Shown here one piece after another: positions 44,043 to 53,645 of a DNA stretch of 64,000 nucleotides (the first letter of the stretch is position 1; the number at the start of each line of letters is the position of its first letter). Made by a program: the position numbers and the translations under genes. The stretch comes from Chryseobacterium arthrosphaerae (GTDB lineage: Bacteria > Bacteroidota > Bacteroidia > Flavobacteriales > Weeksellaceae): NCBI RefSeq assembly GCF_001684965.1, contig NZ_MAYG01000031.1, forward strand, positions 186,001-250,000, written 5' to 3'. The notes below the pieces were generated by a model. The model was not told the DNA's origin. It saw nothing but the letters and a program-made list of their open reading frames with translations, and searched no databases.

Positions 44043-44300
44043 TTATTTTGTTCTGTTGTCTTCGATGAATTTAGCCATAGTGTCGATAGACTGGAAGATT
44101 TCCTTTCCTTTTTTAGGATCGGCTAATTTTATTCCGTAGTCTTTATCAAGAAGAACGATAAGCTCCAATGCATCGATAGAATCAAGTCCTAATCCACCAC
44201 CAAATAATGGGTCAGTATCTTTGATCTCTTCTACAGAAACATCTTCAAGATTAAGTACTTCAATAATTTTGTGTTTCAATTCTGTTTTTAAGTTTTCCAT
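44043..44300 (-). CDS. Acyl carrier protein
   Basis: The 85-residue acidic protein has the phosphopantetheine site in GLGLDSIDALELIV. It is the second ACP in the pigment region and lies between the half-length ketosynthase and the active ketosynthase. It probably carries the polyene intermediates made by the neighbouring KS pair. The two ACPs are not closely similar, so they may serve different chains. Confidence 0.95.
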   Translation of the reverse strand: MENLKTELKHKIIEVLNLEDVSVEEIKDTDPLFGGGLGLDSIDALELIVLLDKDYGIKLADPKKGKEIFQSIDTMAKFIEDNRTK

Positions 44301-44314
44301 AAAAAGTTTTAATT

Positions 44315-44375
44315 TAACAATGTACCAATCTGACAGTTTGCCAATGTGTTAATGATTTTCATTGTTACATTTCCA
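44315..44375. repeat. Short repeat units upstream of the second ACP gene
   Basis: The gap 44301-44388 contains AACAATGTACCAAT, CCAATGTGTTAAT and ATTGTTACATT. They resemble the inverted repeat at 28489-28546 near the other ACP gene. Such units are dispersed between flavobacterial genes. Confidence 0.45.
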
Positions 44376-44388
44376 GATTGCTCTATTT

Positions 44389-44946
44389 TTATAAGGTTAG
44401 CAAATATACAAAAGCTTTATAATTTTCCTGATATAATTCAACCCAGCCACACAATACTTTATCTGCTTTCCCGGACTGAAGGAGCTGCCCGGAATAATCG
44501 TTTAAAAATTTTTCATCAAATTCGTCCAGAACGAAAAAAGCATTTTCCGTCTGCATTTTGTGTCTGATGCTGATTTCCCCTACACAGATATTGGGTAAAG
44601 TGTAAACAAACACGGCCGGACTTGGAAAATAATTTTCCTGATCATTGATGCTTTCCTGGTATTTAAAATCAGTATCTAGACTTGATGACCTGTTGGCAAA
44701 AACCACTGCTGTCCTGCTGTGATCTTCATTATTCAGAAGGGGCTCTGCTGCAAGAAAGGCCAGTTTACTCAAAGCATCCATCTTGTGGAATTTCGGATAG
44801 CTGAGCTCCAAATGTTTATAGGCTTCTTTCGCAAACTCCTGGAAGGTTTCGCTCTGGCTTTCAAAAACAACATTACCGTTGACGGTTATTTTTGAATGTT
44901 CTATGGTGCAGGTTTTCGTTTTCTTCATCATGCTCATTTTTAACAT
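44389..44946 (-). CDS. Half-length ketosynthase-like protein
   Basis: The 185-residue protein corresponds to the N-terminal half of a ketosynthase. It shows [28 protein letters not shown] and [19 protein letters not shown], then the frame ends without a nucleophile cysteine motif or histidines. The short length seems natural, not a frameshift, since the next gene follows in order and the ends are clean. It may be a structural partner of one of the ketosynthases. It overlaps the upstream ketosynthase gene by 7 bases. Confidence 0.75.
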   Translation of the reverse strand: MLKMSMMKKTKTCTIEHSKITVNGNVVFESQSETFQEFAKEAYKHLELSYPKFHKMDALSKLAFLAAEPLLNNEDHSRTAVVFANRSSSLDTDFKYQESINDQENYFPSPAVFVYTLPNICVGEISIRHKMQTENAFFVLDEFDEKFLNDYSGQLLQSGKADKVLCGWVELYQENYKAFVYLLTL

Positions 44947-46088
44947 TTTTCCAGCACTATTGCCGCATTACACCCTCCAAAACCTGATGCCGTTTTCAAA
45001 ATATATCTGATGGTGGCAGGCTGATTTTCTTTAATGATATTCAAAGGCTGGGATACGCCGTTTTCCTCAAAGTTCTTTGATGGAATTAAGGTTCCATGAA
45101 GTGCACTTTCCATGGAGATAATGCTTTCCAGCAGACCTGAAGCGCCAAGGCAATGTCCGTAATAACCTTTCATACTGTTCAGAGGGACATGTTGCAGCTC
45201 CATTCTGTTGAAAGCAATGGCTTCCATTTCGTCATTATATAAAGTAGCCGTTCCGTGGGCTGAGATAAAATCAATCTGTTCCGGAGAAACCTGAGCCTCT
45301 GTCATGGCATTTCTGATGCTTCCGTATAAGCCGTCTCCGGTTCTTGAAGGGCCTGAGATATGGTTAGCATCATTGATTGCAGAATCTCCCAGTACCTTGA
45401 ATCTGAATTTCCCGTTTTGTGAGGTACTTTCTTCAGCAGTCACGTAAACTGCTGCGGCAGCTTCCCCGATATTAATTCCATCCCTGTTTTTATCGTAAGG
45501 TTGGCAGGGCCCTGAACCTATAGCCTGGAATGAATTGAATCCTGAGATGACAAATTCAGAAAGCTCATCGCCGGCAATCACAAAGGCATCCTTATATCTT
45601 CCTGCCTGGATCATATTCTTGGCAACAGCAATAGCCATAACGCCGGATACACAGGCATTGGAAATCACGATAGGTTTTGTTTTAAATCCGAAAAAATCAG
45701 CTGTTTTCTGTGCTAATGCTGAAAGATAAACCCCGTCCGGTAATCCGGTCTGGTTTTTTAACAAGCTGATATTTCCTTTTGTTGTGGAAAGGATTAAAGC
45801 TGTGTCTTCTTTTATAGCATGTTTTTCAATCAGCGGTTTTAAGCTTACAAAAAGCATCTTTTCAAGCCTTGTGGTGTTTGGACCGGTATGAGCCCCAAAC
45901 AAGCTGTTGAATTCCTGATCAAGTTTTTCAGTGCTGATCATAGACGCATAAAAAGGATCCTGATTATCTATGATCTGATGTAAAGCAACTCCTGAATGTC
46001 CTTCTAACAGGGCCTTCCAGTTTGTCTCTACATTGAATCCCAGGGGTGTTACACAATTGTAGTCTGTGATGTAGATTTGCTTTTTCAT
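44940..46088 (-). CDS. Beta-ketoacyl-ACP synthase (active)
   Basis: The 382-residue protein has the triad C146 ([11 protein letters not shown]), H278 ([11 protein letters not shown]) and H312 ([11 protein letters not shown]). The text between them ([11 protein letters not shown]) is the usual KS glycine-rich strand. It overlaps the thioesterase gene by four bases and the half-length ketosynthase by seven, so these probably function together. Three active ketosynthases in one pigment locus suggest distinct steps, such as starter condensation, polyene extension and resorcinol precursor synthesis. Confidence 0.92.
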   Translation of the reverse strand: MKKQIYITDYNCVTPLGFNVETNWKALLEGHSGVALHQIIDNQDPFYASMISTEKLDQEFNSLFGAHTGPNTTRLEKMLFVSLKPLIEKHAIKEDTALILSTTKGNISLLKNQTGLPDGVYLSALAQKTADFFGFKTKPIVISNACVSGVMAIAVAKNMIQAGRYKDAFVIAGDELSEFVISGFNSFQAIGSGPCQPYDKNRDGINIGEAAAAVYVTAEESTSQNGKFRFKVLGDSAINDANHISGPSRTGDGLYGSIRNAMTEAQVSPEQIDFISAHGTATLYNDEMEAIAFNRMELQHVPLNSMKGYYGHCLGASGLLESIISMESALHGTLIPSKNFEENGVSQPLNIIKENQPATIRYILKTASGFGGCNAAIVLEKC

Positions 46089-46516
46089 GATAATCCCATT
46101 TTATCTTTCCAGGTTTGAAAAAATTCCGGATTGTACAGGCATAAGCTTCCGTTGCTGTCCAGAAATACCTGAATGGTTTCCCCGCTGCACACCAATTGAT
46201 CTTCTTTGTTGAAAAGCTCGTATTTATAGATAAGCTTGGCTGAAACGGAGTTCACGAAAGTAGTAACGATCCTGAAGGTTTCACCGTACTTTAAAGGAAG
46301 AAAATGTTCACAGGTGCTCTTCACGATCGGAGTTACATATCCTGCATTCTGAATATCGAGATAAGTAAGACCATGCTGACGTCCGAAAGCCTCTCTGCCG
46401 TCTTCAAAATAAACGATGTAATGGCCATGCCATACAATTCCCAATGGATCTGTTTCATTGAAACGTACTCTTACTTCCTCGGTACAGGTTAATAATATAT
46501 TTTCGTTAGACTGCAT
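46085..46516 (-). CDS. YbgC-like hotdog thioesterase
   Basis: The 143-residue protein has the 4-hydroxybenzoyl-CoA thioesterase motif RFNETDPLGIVWHGHYI, including the catalytic aspartate and the H-x-x-Y pair, followed by FEDGREAFGR. Such enzymes hydrolyse acyl-CoA or acyl-ACP thioesters. In aryl-polyene loci a thioesterase of this type may release misprimed or finished chains. It overlaps the permease gene by 11 bases and the ketosynthase by 4. Confidence 0.9.
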   Translation of the reverse strand: MQSNENILLTCTEEVRVRFNETDPLGIVWHGHYIVYFEDGREAFGRQHGLTYLDIQNAGYVTPIVKSTCEHFLPLKYGETFRIVTTFVNSVSAKLIYKYELFNKEDQLVCSGETIQVFLDSNGSLCLYNPEFFQTWKDKMGLS

Positions 46517-47774
46517 TTTGTTTCTTTTCGTAAAAAATAGAAATGGCTACGGTAGCTATATAAAATAAAAACAGGAATACCAGTTCTTTAGCGATACCTC
46601 CAATCCCGCTGTTTCTTAAAATAATATCGTAATAGGCATTCAGTCCCCAGTTCATGGGAGAGAACTTTGCTATGGTCTGCATGAATTCAGGCATTAAGAA
46701 TACCGGAACCCAGATTCCCCCGATAGCAGCCAAAACCACTACGGAAGTAGCTCCGAATGGTGCCGACTGTTCCTGGGTATCTGCAATAGTCCCCAGCAAT
46801 ACCCCAAATCCGATGGCTGCAAGACCCGCAAATAAAGTTACTGTGATGAGCTGAACCATTTTTCCGGATACGTCAAATGCCGGAAGATCCATATAAGGGA
46901 AAAGGTAAATCCCTACGGCTACCATCAGTAAAAACTGAATGATGCAGATGATAAGATAGGTAAATGTTTTTCCTAAAATGTGCACAAAATAAGGGGTAGG
47001 GCTGATTCTTGCCCTTACACTGGTACCCTGGCTTTTTTCTTTAACAAGATTAATGGACAACGGCACTACGATGAAGAAGATCGCAAAAAGCGTCCATGCA
47101 GGAACATTATGCTGAACGGAATTCGGCATGGTATCCATTTCTCCTTTTTTGGGAGTGATCTCTTTAAAGCTGATCAGGTTTTTATTTTCATCAAGATTTT
47201 CTGTTGTCCCCAGCTGATCCTGGAATGCCTTGTAGATCTTTTTATTTTCGATCTCAAAGACCATTTTGTTGACCGAGTTCATCACAGAGTTTTTGAATCC
47301 TGCATTGGTAGCCGGGTCAAAGTATAAATGGATCTCCCTGGCTTTTGGAGGCTGTATTTTTGTTTTGGCAGAATCACCTTCCAACCCGAATGAACTGACA
47401 ATCGTCTGAACTTTGGAATCGATATTGGCATTTAAATCCCTGGTTAAATTTTCGGGAATCACGATGGCCATCTGATAATCTCCGGAAAATACTGCATCCT
47501 GGGCTGACTTCTCATTGTAATTGGTCAGCAGCTGGAAGGTCTTGCTGTTTTCCAGCTCTCCTTTTATATTTTTTGAAACCTCAGATTTATCATTATCAAT
47601 AAAAATGATCGGGATTTTTGATCCTTCAAGATTTTTGAAGGTAGAATCCTGGATCAGGGTAATGGTAACGATCAGAAGCAGCGGCATAACGAAGATGATC
47701 ACAATTCCGCCGATATCCCTCTTCAGAAGAAGAATTTCTTTAATAAAACTTCTCCACAGTTTATACAACAACAT
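46506..47774 (-). CDS. ABC-2 type exporter permease
   Basis: The 422-residue protein has one N-terminal membrane helix (about 22-43), a large extracytoplasmic domain of about 190 residues and five further helices in the C-terminal half. This is the ABC-2/YhgE-type layout. It overlaps its ATPase gene by 14 bases. Exporters of this class move lipophilic or small products across the inner membrane; export of the pigment or its precursor is inferred from context. Confidence 0.9.
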   Translation of the reverse strand: MLLYKLWRSFIKEILLLKRDIGGIVIIFVMPLLLIVTITLIQDSTFKNLEGSKIPIIFIDNDKSEVSKNIKGELENSKTFQLLTNYNEKSAQDAVFSGDYQMAIVIPENLTRDLNANIDSKVQTIVSSFGLEGDSAKTKIQPPKAREIHLYFDPATNAGFKNSVMNSVNKMVFEIENKKIYKAFQDQLGTTENLDENKNLISFKEITPKKGEMDTMPNSVQHNVPAWTLFAIFFIVVPLSINLVKEKSQGTSVRARISPTPYFVHILGKTFTYLIICIIQFLLMVAVGIYLFPYMDLPAFDVSGKMVQLITVTLFAGLAAIGFGVLLGTIADTQEQSAPFGATSVVVLAAIGGIWVPVFLMPEFMQTIAKFSPMNWGLNAYYDIILRNSGIGGIAKELVFLFLFYIATVAISIFYEKKQNAV

Positions 47775-48519
47775 CTCTTAATTCTTTTCCGGTTAATGAA
47801 ATGAAAACATCTTCAAGGTTTTCCGCATTGGCAATTTGTGCAACAAGCTCTTCGGGAGTTCCTACAGCATGAATTTTTCCATGATCAATGATGGCGATTT
47901 TCGTACAGAACTCTTCTGCTTCCGAAAGGTGATGGGAAGTATAAATGATGCAGGTTCCTTGCTTATTCAAATCCAATAAATAGTCTATAATTGCTTTTTT
48001 GGACTGTACGTCAACTCCCACAGTTGGCTCATCCAGAAACAGAACTTTAGGATTGTGAAGGGTTCCGGCAATAAGGTTGCAACGGCGCTTCATTCCTCCT
48101 GAAAACTGGCCTACCTGCTTGTCGGCAAACTTTGACAATCCCATGATCTCCAGAGATTCGTCGATCGCTTTTTTAAGCCGGTTATGCTTCAGGCCATACA
48201 GGCTTCCGAAGAACATTAAGTTCTCCTTTGCCGTAAGCGTAGGATAAAGGGCATATTCCTGTGGAACAATACCGATGATCTGTCTTATCTTAAAGCCATC
48301 TTTCTGCGGAGATAAACCATTGATGGTAAACTGCCCCGAAGTAGGCTTTATTAATCCCGAAAGCATAGAGATCAAAGTAGTTTTCCCGGCTCCGTTAGGA
48401 CCAAGAATCCCATAGATCTCATTTTTTCCGATATTCAAAGAGATATCGTTTACCGAAAAATCTTCAGCGTTTTTGTATTTCTTATATAGATTTTTGATCT
48501 CAATCATATTCTCCGCCAT
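47761..48519 (-). CDS. ABC transporter ATP-binding protein
   Basis: The 252-residue ATPase has a Walker A motif at 40-48 (GPNGAGKTT), the signature QFSGGMKRR, Walker B LFLDEPTVGVD and the H-loop TSHH. It powers the permease encoded next to it. It lies one base after the BtrH-like gene and overlaps the permease by 14 bases, so the three genes are clearly one unit. Confidence 0.95.
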   Translation of the reverse strand: MAENMIEIKNLYKKYKNAEDFSVNDISLNIGKNEIYGILGPNGAGKTTLISMLSGLIKPTSGQFTINGLSPQKDGFKIRQIIGIVPQEYALYPTLTAKENLMFFGSLYGLKHNRLKKAIDESLEIMGLSKFADKQVGQFSGGMKRRCNLIAGTLHNPKVLFLDEPTVGVDVQSKKAIIDYLLDLNKQGTCIIYTSHHLSEAEEFCTKIAIIDHGKIHAVGTPEELVAQIANAENLEDVFISLTGKELRDVVV

Positions 48520-48520
48520 A

Positions 48521-49516
48521 TCAGATCGCTTTTCTCAGTTTTTTATAGAAAGCTTCTTCAAGATCTGCAATATGCAGCATCGTTTTTGAAAGTTCGTTAT
48601 AGATATTGCTCTTGGAATTCCTGTTTTTGTAAACACGGGCTATATCTACGGCAAAATCTCTCCAAAGATCACCAATAGAGGTAATTTCTTTTGACAATTC
48701 TTTTAATTCGTCATTTTTAAGGATCACTGATGCTTCCTGAAGAAAGGCACCATAGATAAACCTGAAACCGCCACCGCCTGTTCCGATTTCCTCCTGCATT
48801 CTGATCAGCTGTCCCAGATAGTGATTGGTAACTTTTGTTCCTTTTTTTTCAGCCCATTTCGGAATACTCTTCGCTACCCATCGCATTGCTTTTACCCCGA
48901 TAAGCGGTACCGGAGCCAGCATATTTTTACAGGTATCTTTAATTCCTTTTTTAATGGCTTCTTCCAGATGAATGTGTTCAGGAATATATACAGGATAGTA
49001 CATATGTCCTTTAGGTGGTAGAGCCCCTTTGGCATATCTTACTTTTTCCAGTTCAGCCTCAGTAAGGGAAGTGGTATAATCCATCACCGGATCACTGATC
49101 AGGAATTTTCCGTCTTCTTTTCCATATACTACAAGGTTATGGGCATTGAAGTGGAATTTATATTCTTCAGGAAAATAGGTAAGGTTGAAAACTCCCACCT
49201 GAAGTCCTGTAGGGATATTTTGTTCCAGATTTCTTTCGAGGGCTTTCTGCGCCTCCTGAGGATTGGAGAATTTTTCTCTTTTAATTTTAATTCCTAATCT
49301 TTTGGCTGCCTTACTGAAGATAGCTCCCGGCATCGGTCGGTAGCTAAAGCCCGGAGCGAAATTCACCTTCAAAAAAGGAAGGTAGACGAAAAACAGTCCG
49401 GAGCCGATCCCGAAGATCATAGGTTCACTCAGTTTCAGTCCTTTATTAAGCAGTAGATTAGAAGCAACACCGTTTTCGCAATGCGCAGTCTGATGGTGTT
49501 CAAAGTTTAATTTCAT
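48521..49516 (-). CDS. BtrH-like papain-fold protein
   Basis: The 331-residue protein has a BtrH-type N-terminal domain: the cysteine in HHQTAHCENG (C13) and the histidine region HFNAHNLVVYG form the probable Cys-His pair. The C-terminal half is helical and unrecognised. BtrH in butirosin synthesis transfers an acyl group from an ACP to an amino sugar, so this protein may move an ACP-bound pigment chain to an acceptor; that is inference. ATG 49516 is chosen over 49537 because the family N-terminus begins there. Confidence 0.78.
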   Translation of the reverse strand: MKLNFEHHQTAHCENGVASNLLLNKGLKLSEPMIFGIGSGLFFVYLPFLKVNFAPGFSYRPMPGAIFSKAAKRLGIKIKREKFSNPQEAQKALERNLEQNIPTGLQVGVFNLTYFPEEYKFHFNAHNLVVYGKEDGKFLISDPVMDYTTSLTEAELEKVRYAKGALPPKGHMYYPVYIPEHIHLEEAIKKGIKDTCKNMLAPVPLIGVKAMRWVAKSIPKWAEKKGTKVTNHYLGQLIRMQEEIGTGGGGFRFIYGAFLQEASVILKNDELKELSKEITSIGDLWRDFAVDIARVYKNRNSKSNIYNELSKTMLHIADLEEAFYKKLRKAI

Positions 49517-49577
49517 TTGCAGCTTTATCTTTTTCACCGGTCAAATGGGTTCAGCATAGCGGGTATGCCTTCTTCAT

Positions 49578-49982
49578 TTATTTTCCGTCGAAGTTCTTCA
49601 ATTCATCCACTGAAATACCGAATGCATCGGCATATTTTTTCAGTGCAGTTTCGCTTAGTGTTTTAAATACTTTGGGTTTAAAGTGTCTCTTTACCCTCCA
49701 TTGCCACATTCCTACATAAGAGGCCAGGACCCCCAGGTCCATTTTATTCACTTCCATAAAATAAGCGATAGGGCTTACCTTATTCCGGGCAACGTTTTGT
49801 TTCGCTTCCTCAATTCTTTCATGAATGAGTTCCATAGATTCATCCAACGCTGCTTTCTTAGCATCCCAGCCAGTGCTGTTGGCTGTTGTATAGTTGTCGT
49901 TTTCGTCCGTTACATACAAAACTTCAGTTATGTTGGCGGATTTCAGATTGCTTTCGTCTTGAGGAAGGTCTTGTTTTTTCAT
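49578..49982 (-). CDS. Small protein with HTH-like C-terminus, head of the pigment operon
   Basis: The 134-residue protein has an unstructured, charged N-terminus (about 1-70) and a C-terminal part (about 80-130) ending ALKKYADAFGISVDELKNF. That region resembles the last helices of an XRE-type helix-turn-helix, preceded by the odd GMWQWRVKRHFKP block. It could be a regulator or an assembly factor. I do not recognise a named family. It is the first gene of the minus-strand run, 61 bases before the BtrH-like gene. Confidence 0.7.
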   Translation of the reverse strand: MKKQDLPQDESNLKSANITEVLYVTDENDNYTTANSTGWDAKKAALDESMELIHERIEEAKQNVARNKVSPIAYFMEVNKMDLGVLASYVGMWQWRVKRHFKPKVFKTLSETALKKYADAFGISVDELKNFDGK

Positions 49983-50418
49983 CTAAATAATGTTTAATTT
50001 TTTTAGATTCCAGATGAAAAATAGTTCACCTGTTTTGATTTATAATCAGGTGGCTAAAATAGTGAAAATACATTATATGTAAATCATAGGGTATGTGAAG
50101 TGGCTATTGCGGTGAGAAAGAGGCTGTATAAAAGATTTATTCAGGGTTTTTGGTTCGGGTACAATATCTTGTTTTATCATTCTGAAAGTCCGGAAAAGTG
50201 ATGGTGGGATGAAATTTTGTTTTCAATATATTCTTTTAAGGCGAATATTATTTATTGAATTCCTTTTTCCTGTTTAACTAATTTGAATGGAAAGTATCTT
50301 AAGAAATGCACTCCAGGTTTACTGTTGATACTTGTCATGCGGTATGCTGTAACAAGTAAAGGGTATGATAAGACTAATGGTGCAGGAAATTTGATACAAT
50401 AACTAACAAATAACAACT
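49983..50418. other. Gene-free divergent spacer of 436 bases
   Basis: It separates the minus-strand pigment run from the M16 protease. I find no consensus TAnnTTTG promoter on either strand. A weak inverted repeat, CACCTG (50029-50034) with CAGGTG (50046-50051), is the only symmetry seen. No ORF above 20 codons looks real. Confidence 0.6.
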
Positions 50419-53331
50419 ATGAAGAAGTTTTTTATTTCTGTTTCGCTTTTCTGTATGCTAAGCGCAATGGCACAGAAATTCGAGACCCAAAAGCTGACCG
50501 ATGCCCAGGGCTATACTTATGAAACGGTAAAGAATGATCTGGCGGGTGTAAGAGTATACACGCTGAAGAACGGATTAAAGGTTTATCTTGCGAAGAATGA
50601 AGATGCTCCGAGAATTCAGACGTATATTCCCGTAAGAACAGGATCAAATAATGACCCAAGTGACAATACGGGGTTAGCACACTACCTTGAACATATGGTG
50701 TTCAAAGGAACTTCCCATCTGGGAACTCAGGACTGGGCTAAAGAAAAAGTTCTGTTGCAGCAGATATCTGATCTTTACGAACAGCATAAAGCAGAAAAAG
50801 ACCCGGCAAAAAAGAAAGAACTTTACAAAAAGATCGATGAGGTTTCTCAGGAAGCTTCCAAATATGCGATCGCCAATGAATATGACAAAGCGATTTCCTC
50901 ATTGGGAGCTACCGGAACAAATGCCCACACATGGCTGGATGAAACGGTATATAAAAATAACATCCCTTCCAATGAGCTTGAAAAATGGCTTAGAGTAGAA
51001 AAGGAACGTTTTTCAGAATTGGTACTGCGTCTTTTCCATACGGAGCTGGAAGCGGTATATGAAGAATACAACAGGGCTCAGGATAATGACGGACGTCTTG
51101 TCAACTATGCTTTGATGGAAGCTCTTTTCCCAAAACATCCTAATGGCCAGCAAACCACAATCGGTACTTCCGAGCACCTGAAGAGCCCTTCAATGGTGGC
51201 GATCCACAAATATTTTGATACTTATTATGTGCCTAATAACATGGCGGTAGTTTTGGTGGGTGACCTGGATTTTGATAAAACTATAAAATTAGTTGATCAG
51301 TATTTCGGAGGATTTAAATATAAAGAACTTCCAATGAAAAAAATGGTGACGGAAGAGCCCATGACAGGTATTGTTTCCAGAACGGTAAAAAGCCCGTCTA
51401 CTCCGAGGATGACCATTGCATGGAGAACAGATTCTTATGGAACCCAGGAAGCAAGACTGGCAGATGTAGTGGCTGAAATTCTTAGTAACAGAGGTGATGC
51501 GGGATTAATTGACCTTAATATTAATCAGAAGCAGAAGACGCTTGGCGCAGGAGCTTATGAATCGCCATTCAAAATGTACGGTTCATTTTCTTTGGTAGTA
51601 ACTCCTAAAGAAGGACAAAGCTTTGATGACGCTAAAAAGCTCCTGATGGATCAGATAGACCTTGTGAAAAAAGGACAATTCCCGGACTGGATGCTGAAAG
51701 CGATCGTTAATGATAAAAAGGTTCAGCGCATGAAAGGCTATGAAACTGCTGACGGGCTTGCAACGGAGCTTTATGATTCTTACATCAAAGGAAGAACATG
51801 GGAACAGGAGCTTGATGAGATCAACCAGTACGAAAAAATCACGAAAGCTGATGTTGTAAAGTTTGCCAATAATTTCTTTAAAGATAATTATGTAGTAGTT
51901 TATAAAGAAAAAGGAGTGAATGACAAGCTGGTGCGTGTGGAAAACCCGGGAATCACTCCGATCAAACTGAACAGAGAAGCTCAGTCTCCTTTCCTTAAGG
52001 ATATCTTAAATACTAAGGTAGCAGAAAGTAAGCCTGAGTTTATTGATTATAAAACGGCGATTCAGACTTCACAGATCAAAGACAAGACCGTAAGTTTTGT
52101 AAAAAATAAATACAACGAAATTGCCCAGGTAAGCTATATTTTCCCTTTCGGAACAGATAATGATAAAGAGCTTTCTGTAGCAGGAACAGTCTTTGAATAT
52201 CTTGGAACAGATAAGTACACTCCTGAACAGTTGAAAGAAGAGTTTTATAAGCTAGGAATTACTTATAGTGTAAGAACCTCCAATGATCAGATGGTGATCA
52301 CATTAAGCGGCCTTGAAAGCAATATGAAGAAAGGAGTAGAGCTTATGAATCACTGGATGACCAATGTAAAAGCTGATAAGGCAATTTACGCACAGACAGT
52401 GAAGACCATTCTGGAATCAAGAGCTGCAATGAAGAAAGACAAAGTGAGAATCATGGCTGCCCTTTCGAATTATGCCAAATACGGTAAAGATTCGAGAATG
52501 ACAGATATTGTTTCCAAAGAACGTCTTGAGAGCATTGATGTGAACGAACTGATTAAAAAGATGAAAACGCTGAACCAGTATCCTTATCAGGTATTCCTTT
52601 ACGGTCAGGATCAGTCCGGACTGGAAAAAGCGGTGAAACCTTATATTGCCAATACAAGTCTTCATCCTGCAAAAGCGAAGGAATATCCGGAACCGGCTAC
52701 CACAGGTAAGGTCTATTTTACCAACTATGATATGGTACAGACAGAAATGGCCAAAGTAGCCAAAGGAAGTACTGTAAATCTTGGTAACTTTGGAAAAGCC
52801 AATGTATTCAACGAGTATTTCGGTAGAGGATTATCTTCAATTGTTTTCCAGGAGATCAGAGAAAGTAAATCATTAGCTTATACAGCTTATGTTTCTTATG
52901 CCAATGCTTCAGAAAAGGGACATGCGAATTATATCACCAACTACATCGGAACGCAGGCAAACAAACTTCCTCTGGCGGTTAACGCAATGAATGACCTTAT
53001 GGTATCATTACCACAGATTCCTGCCCAGTTTGAAAATGCAAAAGGGTCTGCACTGAAGCAGATCGCTTCCAACAGGATCAACAGAACGAATATTTTCTTC
53101 AGCCAGCTGGGATTGAAAAAACTTGGGGTAGATTATGACATCAGAAAGGATATCTATGCTGAAATCCAGGGGCTGACATTACCACAGCTAACAGGATTCT
53201 ACAATACAGAAGTGAAACCGGTACAATACAATACGGCAATCATCGGTAAGAAAGAAAACCTGAAAATGGAATCTATCAATAAAATGGGCGAATTCCAGGA
53301 AGTGTCTCTTGAAGAGATTTTCGGATTCTAA
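50419..53331 (+). CDS. Secreted M16-family zinc protease (pitrilysin-like)
   Basis: The 970-residue protein has a signal peptide (ending SAMAQ) and the inverted zinc motif HYLEH at 88-92, with the third ligand in ELEAVYEEYNRAQ. It has the usual two M16 halves; the C-terminal half (from about 520) lacks the zinc motif, as in other family members. It would degrade peptides in the periplasm. It is monocistronic with its own terminator and seems to be a housekeeping gene that splits the pigment region. Confidence 0.95.
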   Translation: MKKFFISVSLFCMLSAMAQKFETQKLTDAQGYTYETVKNDLAGVRVYTLKNGLKVYLAKNEDAPRIQTYIPVRTGSNNDPSDNTGLAHYLEHMVFKGTSHLGTQDWAKEKVLLQQISDLYEQHKAEKDPAKKKELYKKIDEVSQEASKYAIANEYDKAISSLGATGTNAHTWLDETVYKNNIPSNELEKWLRVEKERFSELVLRLFHTELEAVYEEYNRAQDNDGRLVNYALMEALFPKHPNGQQTTIGTSEHLKSPSMVAIHKYFDTYYVPNNMAVVLVGDLDFDKTIKLVDQYFGGFKYKELPMKKMVTEEPMTGIVSRTVKSPSTPRMTIAWRTDSYGTQEARLADVVAEILSNRGDAGLIDLNINQKQKTLGAGAYESPFKMYGSFSLVVTPKEGQSFDDAKKLLMDQIDLVKKGQFPDWMLKAIVNDKKVQRMKGYETADGLATELYDSYIKGRTWEQELDEINQYEKITKADVVKFANNFFKDNYVVVYKEKGVNDKLVRVENPGITPIKLNREAQSPFLKDILNTKVAESKPEFIDYKTAIQTSQIKDKTVSFVKNKYNEIAQVSYIFPFGTDNDKELSVAGTVFEYLGTDKYTPEQLKEEFYKLGITYSVRTSNDQMVITLSGLESNMKKGVELMNHWMTNVKADKAIYAQTVKTILESRAAMKKDKVRIMAALSNYAKYGKDSRMTDIVSKERLESIDVNELIKKMKTLNQYPYQVFLYGQDQSGLEKAVKPYIANTSLHPAKAKEYPEPATTGKVYFTNYDMVQTEMAKVAKGSTVNLGNFGKANVFNEYFGRGLSSIVFQEIRESKSLAYTAYVSYANASEKGHANYITNYIGTQANKLPLAVNAMNDLMVSLPQIPAQFENAKGSALKQIASNRINRTNIFFSQLGLKKLGVDYDIRKDIYAEIQGLTLPQLTGFYNTEVKPVQYNTAIIGKKENLKMESINKMGEFQEVSLEEIFGF

Positions 53332-53352
53332 TTTTTTAGTTCAGATACTTAT

Positions 53353-53383
53353 AAAAGTGGAGCAGCAATGTTCCACTTTTTTT
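53353..53383 (+). terminator. Terminator of the M16 protease gene
   Basis: The arms AAAAGTGGA (53353-53361) and TCCACTTTT (53372-53380) have a 10-base loop and a T-run. Confidence 0.88.
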
Positions 53384-53431
53384 GTTTAAAACATTTTTCT
53401 TTAAATACAGTTGTTCCACGGAATCGGAAAA

Positions 53432-53447
53432 TGTTTCACGTGAAATA
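53432..53447. other. parS-like site
   Basis: The bases match the bacterial ParB recognition sequence TGTTTCACGTGAAACA at 15 of 16 positions; only the next-to-last base differs (T for C). The core TTTCACGTGAAA is a perfect palindrome. It lies in a 407-base gene-free stretch (53332-53738), where such sites can also occur outside genes. The remaining part of the stretch holds one terminator, a -7 box and nothing else. Confidence 0.65.
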
Positions 53448-53645
53448 AATCATTCATTAATGAAATTGGTGTGTATTTATAGTTCTGTATTTCAGTCGTT
53501 TGTAAGATTTTAATTATGAGAAATGATGGAGGATATCCGGTTTTATAAAACAAATATAATAGTTTATTCAGTAGGAGCAAGGCTTTAGCATAACAAACCT
53601 GTAAAATCACTATTTCGGGTAATTTTCCTGCATGCGTTGACAGTG

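Noticed and set aside
53412..53427. Second parS half-site (TGTTCCACG...) 20 bases before the parS-like site
   Set aside because: Only the left half matches (about 10 of 16), which is not enough.
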